Positions 57,894 to 64,000 of a DNA stretch of 64,000 bases are shown piece by piece (within the stretch, counting starts at the first letter, position 1; each line of letters starts with the position of its first letter). The stretch is from the NCBI GenBank assembly GCA_904066235.2, contig CAJFCV020000001.1, positions 11,775,291 through 11,839,290 on the forward strand. The letters run 5' to 3'. The notes under the pieces were generated by a model. That model searched no databases. It was not told the origin of the DNA and saw only the letters and a list, made by a program, of their open reading frames with translations. The stretch is from Bursaphelenchus xylophilus (lineage: Eukaryota > Nematoda > Chromadorea > Rhabditida > Aphelenchoididae). Position numbers and translations under genes: made by a program.

Positions 57894-59057
57894 ATGTTCA
57901 AGCTATTCACTTTACTCACCGTTGTCACCTTGGTTTACGTGCAGACCACTCAAGCCGCCGATCTGATCGAAGAAATCAAGAAGATGGATGTCACCAAACT
58001 ACAGTAAGTCTTCTTTTGATTTTGTAACAGTTTTTCATACGATGAGTGTGATTTTTTGAATACCGTGATGTTTTGAAAGCATAAAATACGGCAGTTTTCA
58101 TTCTGGCGAGCTGCACCCTAGGTTATTAAAAGATGTGTTATAGTAGGTGTCGTGGCTTGTAACGATTAGAAATGTGAACGGTAGAGTCGGATATGCATCG
58201 AAAACTTCAATTTGAATTGCCTTAGCATCGAAATTTGTGTACTTCTCGGCGCGGCTCGCCATACAGATATGACTGTAATACAGTGGCGGACCTGATCCAA
58301 TGACAAAAAGACCATTTTGCATCTGGGAGGTATCAAAAAATGTTGCAAAATACCTTCCTCTCCAAGTGAAAAAACTCCGATTTCAAAAGCTCTTTTTGTG
58401 AGGGAAAGGGCTCGCTCTTCAAAAAGGAGTTTGTCACTTGGAGAGGGAGAGATTTTGCTACATTTTTTGGTATTTCCCGGATGCAAAATGGTATGTTTTT
58501 GTCACTGGATCAGGTCTGTCACTGTAATACGGTCATATCTGTATGGCGAGCCGCGCCGAGAAGAACACAAATTTCGATGCTAAGGCAACTAAAATTGAAG
58601 TTTTCGATGCATATCCGACTCTACCAGTCACATTTCTAATCGTTACAAGCTACGACACCTACTATAACACATCTTTTACTAACCTAGGGCGCAGCTCGCC
58701 ATGATGAAAATGGTACGTTTTTGCGACTGGATCAGATCTATCACTTTATGATTCATTTTTAAGCTCAGGCACAGTTCGCCGATTCAAAAAACAAGAGTAA
58801 ACTACCAGTTTCTTGGTTTATATCCTCAATTACAACGCCTAATTTTCAGAGAGTCACCCCTCGGATGCCCCCTCCCAGTTGTTGGCGGCCAATGCCCCGA
58901 GTCCAACCCCCTCTACTACTTCAAATGTTGCGGCGAGATGAACTCGGCCTGTTGTTTCCGTCTGCAGGACTGGGCTGTCCTACTGATCGCCATCATGGTC
59001 GTCCTGATCATCCTCTCCATCTTCGTCAACCTGATCCGATGCATCTGCTGCTACTAA
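57894..59057 (+). CDS. Six-cysteine single-TM protein (Shisa/STMC6-like architecture)
   Basis: Two exons, 57894-58003 and 58850-59057, joined in phase (2), give 105 aa. Signal peptide MFKLFTLLTVVTLVYVQTTQA, a short acidic/basic stretch, then exactly six extracellular cysteines in the arrangement C-x9-C-x11-CC-x7-CC (LGCPLP, GGQCPES, FKCCGEM, SACCFR). A TM of about 24 residues (WAVLLIAIMVVLIILSIFV) and a cytosolic tail ending CICCY follow. The paired CCG...CC before one TM is the layout of the Shisa/WBP1/VOPP1 (STMC6) superfamily, whose members act as adaptors in trafficking or receptor maturation. Membership is inferred from the pattern only. An acceptor (CTACTTCCAG at 57850) 44 bases before the ATG suggests a 5' UTR intron or trans-splicing. 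The 846-bp intron is mostly nested mobile DNA. Confidence 0.8.
58095..58710. mobile_element. Outer foldback element in the six-cysteine gene intron
   Basis: Inverted arms of about 180 bp (58095-58278 and 58527-58710) begin TTTTCAT.CTGGCGAGCTGC and include CGGCGCGGCTCGCCATACAG. A mariner-like MITE sits exactly at the loop. Family unknown and flanking duplication not clear. Isolated GGGCGCAGCTCGC-type pieces occur at about 61511 and a diverged end near 58766. Confidence 0.75.
58281..58524. mobile_element. Tc1/mariner-like MITE, copy 5 (nested)
   Basis: Ends CAGTGGCGGACCTGATCCAA...GGATCAGGTCTGTCACTG, flanked by TA on both sides, inside the loop of the outer foldback. A further fragment of the same family (ATGGTACGTTTTTGCGACTG) follows the outer element at 58709-58748. 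Confidence 0.85.
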
Positions 59058-62000
59058 GTGTCCTACTGTAATTGGGTACTGTAACACTGAAAATGTCTGG
59101 ACCGACTGTGCTATTTATGGGATCATTGGGGTGCTTCTTTTTTGTTTTGGTCTTCAATTCCTCTTTTGAATTTCTTTTGGTTGGGGTACTGTAACATTTT
59201 TTGGATTTTTGATTTTTGGGATTTTAATGGGATTATTGTAATTTTTAGATGTAGAATTTTTTGAGTAATTTTTTATAGCTCGTTTGTGATTTTGACATTG
59301 GAAATTTTCAATTTCCCCGATTTTCAAATTTTCGTGCCAGGACCAAAAATTGATTTTGATGATTTTAATTTTTCAAAAATCTGTGGGTTTATTAGCGTTA
59401 CAGTACCTCAAAATAAGCTGTAAATTTAATTTTATAACGTTTTTTATTGTGTTATGTCATTTCCCAGCAGCTACAATCAAGGCTACTGTAATTTGTGGGT
59501 TACTGTATTCATATCGAAAACAGTATGCCATAAATAGACTACAGTATGCCATTGTCATTTTTCTAACCTAACGGGTCTCCCAATCGAAACAACATTGTTC
59601 AGCCTCCGGAAATTTGCATAATTTTCTTTGCCGTTTCTTGCCTCATATCCAAAACTCAAGTATAACTTTCTCGTCTTTTTTTTCTGTATATCGCCCCCTC
59701 TACATCTCTCATAACATGCCATAATTTCATGTTTTGCAAGTTTCGCATTTTTCCTATGAATTTCAACGAGAGATACGGATATAACAATAAATGTGCTACT
59801 ACAATATTCGAGATGATTTTGGGGAATTTTTGGAAGTGATTTTGGGTTTGAACAGTAGATCGGGTTTATGAAGAAAATGGATATTGAGCGTTGGGAAAGG
59901 GAAATAAAAATATTTTGAAGGAAAATTGATATTACACTTGGTATCAAGGTGAAAATTTTTATGTGTAACCGGTGAATATGGTCAAAATATGGCGTGTAAA
60001 GCTTTGAAATGATATTTTGACACAATTATCTTTCTTTTGAGATCGGTAAACATACCTATGACACTAAAAATTGATGTTGCACTTGATGAGTAAAATTAAA
60101 ATCAAGTGATTTTCTTGACGTAAGCCGCAAATTTAAAGAGCAAGGACAATTGAAATTTGATTTTGAGGTCGAATTTGCAGGTTTGAAGAAAAATTGTTAC
60201 TATTACAGAGTAAATTTATATAAGATTACAAAAATGATAAAAAATTATGATAAATAAAGGCAAATGAAAAAAGAAAAAATACCATAATGACTTGTAAAAG
60301 AAAGTTCCGAAGTGATTTTTCAGTAATTCAGTATCTTTTGAAAGTAAAAATATATGATTTCAAGCCATAATTTATAATATGTATCTATTACACCAGGTAT
60401 CCAGGTGACAAAAAAATGCCCCCAAAAGAAATATATGCATTGCAAAACATCTATTTCTAGTACTATAAGTCAGAAAACGCTCCACAAACCCTATTTCACT
60501 CTTCACCAACCTCGAATAACCTATGCTTTAAGAGCGCCCTACAGTAATTCCCATGGGAATTAAACAAGTTTGTTTCGCATTTAGACCCTCAAAATTTGGT
60601 GGTCAAAAGAGAAGTAACAGAAGAACGGAAAAGCCTCTCTCTCTCTCTCCACTTCCATTTTTCAAAAGCCTCAGGCTCTCGAGTCCCCTCTTCTCCCCTT
60701 TTTTTCATTTTTTTTTTCAATTTCCCCGTTCCGAAAAATGAAAATCGAAAAAGCGGACGGAAATCAGCTGAGAAACCATTTGTTTTGGCGAAGGCTGGTC
60801 TTCAGGCAAAAACTCGAACTGTCTCTCAGGTTGTGCTAGAATTACGTGAGGCGAAAAAATCGCCTCAGGGCTTAAATGTGCCACTTTTTTTGTTTTTAGA
60901 TGAAAAAACGAAGGGAAAACGTGACATGAGGTGATTCGATGATGATAATCAAGTTCTAATGAAACGTACGGTCTTTTACCCTAACTTTGGAAGAAAACAA
61001 AGTTTCATTTTTGATGATTTTGTAACATTTTTATATTGTAGTAGAGATCTATTCCTTTGACCATTGAAAATTTGTCGTAATGAGCAATAGCTTTGATCGA
61101 TTTGGTATGAAACAAAACTCATGAGAGCCAAAAACCCTATTTTTGGCATCCATGTTGCCTTGACAATCAACGGTTGGCATCTGTGAATATTATTTTTGGG
61201 GCTTCGTCATTTGTAAAAATTTTTTATATCTCATTTATTACATCGAAATTTGCGAAACGCTTCTTTGAAAATGTATAGAACTGGCTTCAATTTATTCTAG
61301 TGACAGTATTTTTGTTAAAATTTACATTTATCATAACAAAATTTTCTTTTGTATTATTTTGCTCATCAAGTATAATATAAGACCTTGCCGCACTGACGAA
61401 ACAAAGGATTTGGGTTGAAACGTTGTTTAAAAATGTTCAAAAAACAAGTTTTTCTATACTTACAATTTTACCAAGTATTCAGTAATTACTTTGTTTTTGC
61501 CCATGTTCTCAGGGCGCAGCTCGCGGCCTTCCAAGATGTTTCTTCGAGTAAACTGACTTGTTTTCTGAACTTTTAGTCTATAAAAGATCGTTTCAAAGTT
61601 CATGCACAATTCTTACGAGTGTGTTTTAGATGTCTCGAGGTTCTGCATTATCTCCACGTTTTCTTTGCTTCCAAAAAAAACTGAATTTTATTGGTATTTT
61701 TATGTTGTTCCAAACATTACTCCCCTCACTTTTTTGTGGTCCATCTGACGTCACGGTTTGCCCAAAACGACAAAAAACGCCCGAAAAGACTTTTCTTGTT
61801 TTTTGCGAAAACCACTTTATACGATCAAAGTTTCAGAGAACTAACTGGGATGTTCACCTTGCAAGGCATTCTAAGCGTTACTGAAGATTGCGATTGATAT
61901 AATTAGCATAAAGAAACACAACATTATCAGAAAATGTCTTGTTAATAGACAAATATTATCTTGGCCAATGGAGTAACGAATAGGCCAAGTAGCCAACAAC

Positions 62001-63804
62001 ACAACTTTTTTTGCGTAATTCTTGGATTAAACCGGAATTTTTATTATATTTTTGCCTATTTTTATATTGTACATGCACCACGCTTTTTGGTTACACTCAT
62101 CTACTTCGACTTGCACCCTATCAACACATTTTTCGCCGTCTCTAGTTCATTTGGGGGCTACCCTCGTTCCCTGTCAGTCCTACTGTGCTTAAAAAATTGA
62201 AATATCACAATACTCAGTGCATCAGAAAAATCGGAAAAATTATTCTCCGTAATAAAATTAATATTATATTATGTAACAATAATATAACTACAATCATCAT
62301 TCTTCAAATATTAAACCTGCCCGCCCTTCCATAAAGATCATCATAATGGGACATTAAATCATTTTTCTACTACCACTACCAGTTTCCCGATGGTTTTGTC
62401 ATCTTCACCATGATGACACTCTTTTTCCTGATTACCTTTCCACAGTTACCACATAAGTAATATTGCCTCAATGCTGTTTATCTTCTCACGTCAAAATCTT
62501 TAAAACATCAGGACAGTATCGAACATTTTTGTCAATAATTTTTAAGGCATTATGTTTTTGATACCATATCTACGGGATTTTGGTCATGACAGAAGCTGTT
62601 AAAACCCACGGTACAGTAAAAAATTGCATCTAGCAGTGTAGTTATTTGTTGTACAGCCCAGGAGAACCGTCACGACATCCCCTAGCCATCATGATTTTTT
62701 TTTTGCAAAACTTATTGTACTCAAGGGGTGATGCTCTCAGTGGGGTCCAGAAAATCGAATTAAATTTTAGGGCTAGAATTCTGAAACTTTCCAGTATTTG
62801 ACTCTAGTGTATCCCTCGTCTAACAGAATTAAAAAATTTTCACAATGTTGTGTTCTACAGTATTTATAGAGTACTGTAAAATGCCTACTTTTTGCGATTT
62901 TTTCTTCCGTACACCCCTCACTCCGAACACCTATGCCAGAAATCAATGGGTAGATGTGGAAAATGCAAGTCAGGTTTGATAAATGCTAGTGACACTCAGA
63001 CCAGACCGGCTGTAACGGGTTTTTCGACGTAAAGTTGTTTTACACATCAATTTCCAAGTACTTTTTGGACCCTTCATTGGGGTCCAGAAAATGACCCTTC
63101 AAAATTCACCAAATTGCATGAAATTTTCAAGATATGCTGTTCTGATAGTCGTGTAACTAACAAAAATCAAACATCTTGAAAATCACCTCTAAGAAGCCAT
63201 ATATGACTCGCTAAAAAGCGCCTTAAAATTGCACATTTTCGAAAGCTCACGGCAAGTCAGAGTTTCGACATGGACGATGGGGAAACATTCAATACGACAG
63301 AAGAAGTGTGCAAGAATTCATTTTTACTCTTATTTTCTATCTTTCTGTTAGTCTTTGCTGTCTTTTACATGCAAACTTTTACCCTATAATTCCGGAATTT
63401 TTCACGACTCGGGCGCGAAGTGCGAAGGGCTCGGGCGCTTTTTTGTCGTTTTTTGTTCTATGTGGGCAAACCGTGACGTCAAGTCTTAATCAAATGGTGC
63501 TTAATGGGATCTATTCCCATTATCACTGTTATGGTTTACTTCTTGACTCGAATTTCGCGGCAGACTATCGATTTTTATATTATACTAGGTATCACATGTC
63601 TTTCTCTCCGGCCGAGCTTTTTAATTACGGGTTTCGTCAGGTAGAATAAGAAGTAAAAAAGCTGTTCGAACCGCTAATTCTAGTTTACATTTGCTTTTTA
63701 CCCTAGAATCGCTGAAGTTTTAAATTTTTTCAATTTAATTTTATCTTATTTTAGGTTGGAGGAAGTTGCACATTGCTAAATTTGAAGCTAGCATTCATTT
63801 TCTT
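59058..63804. other. Intergenic region before the last gene
   Basis: No gene accepted. Contains TACTGTAA strings (59060-59560), dispersed 17-bp motifs (59932, 60071, 60388, 61366, 63576), and two inverted copies of a segment holding TGACGTCACGGTTTGCCC (61746 and about 63465). An ATG at 63270 opens MDDGETFNTTEEVCK and a hydrophobic run of 41 codons in total. It could be an upstream exon of the last gene, but no donor is clear. Confidence 0.4.
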
Positions 63805-63882
63805 AGCTAGTCCTCCTCCTCGTTTATCAAGTTGTCACGAACAACCTCCGGCCAGTACAAGCGTCGCCGACGGGCGGCGAAT

Positions 63883-64000
63883 ATGGCACCGGAGGAGGTG
63901 CTGCAGGCCGCGAAAGCCGAGGATTGGAGTCGTGTCACTCAATTGTTGTACTCGACCTGGTCGAAAAATGTCTTGGAATGCTTCAAAGTCGATCCAGATG
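63883..64000 (+). CDS. 5' part of an unidentified gene, cut by the window end
   Basis: From ATG at 63883 the frame is open to the last base (MAPEEVLQAAKAEDWSRVTQ... ending CFKVDPD), with GC-richer, coding-like composition. The frame is also open upstream to a TAG at 63808, across a basic stretch (QYKRRRRAAN), next to a possible acceptor TTTTCTTAG at 63806. The true start may therefore lie in an earlier exon. Thirty-nine residues are too few to name a family. Confidence 0.6.
   Translation, partial: MAPEEVLQAAKAEDWSRVTQLLYSTWSKNVLECFKVDPD

Noticed and set aside
60553..60934. Overlapping open frames around CTCTCTCTCTC and T-rich sequence
   Set aside because: Low-complexity sequence keeps two frames open; no splice or start context.

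Overview
The window looks like a nematode nuclear genome, probably from a rhabditid-type worm. The support is AT-rich non-coding DNA, short introns ending in TTTTCAG, frequent TACTGTAA strings as in Caenorhabditis introns, and recognisable animal genes whose many small exons all join in phase. There are no bacterial operons, rRNAs or CRISPR arrays. Apart from three recognisable genes, the sequence is mostly introns, spacers and non-autonomous DNA transposons.

Layout. (1) 1-15.1 kb is repeat country. It holds a minus-strand tract of repeated exon-like modules with splice signals, riddled with insertions, and a head-to-tail duplication of about 4,983 bp (5141-10123 and 10124-15106) that is almost identical between copies. 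(2) 15.9-23.5 kb holds a decayed minus-strand gene, a GC-rich coiled-coil/proline-rich protein gene with a 3.3-kb first intron (22391-17619), and a possible divergent spliced transcript. (3) 23.6-28.1 kb is an intact SLC17-type transporter gene (522 aa, minus). Three of its introns are packed with the palindrome GCAC(A/T)GTGC. (4) 28.1-32.8 kb is intergenic, with two PIF/Harbinger-like elements, a mariner-like MITE and relics of a small secreted-protein gene. (5) 32.8-41.9 kb is a complete 19-exon NBAS homologue (1,467 aa, minus). (6) About 860 bp away and divergently oriented is a 652-aa signal-peptide/single-TM glycoprotein gene (42804-46114, plus). (7) 46.1-57.9 kb is a gene desert with three PIF/Harbinger-like MITEs, one carrying a nested TA-flanked MITE. 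(8) 57894-59057 is a 105-aa six-cysteine single-TM protein whose only intron carries nested foldback elements. (9) The window ends in the first part of an unidentified plus-strand gene.

Functional links. NBAS homologues act in Golgi-to-ER tethering and nonsense-mediated decay, and SLC17 proteins are anion/vesicular transporters. I see no evidence that the neighbours form one pathway. The most unusual signals are the target-site-resolved foldback families, the palindrome clusters confined to introns of one gene, a dispersed motif of about 17 bp (TGTCAAGTGTAATATAA and variants) present more than 20 times, and the near-perfect 5-kb tandem duplication.
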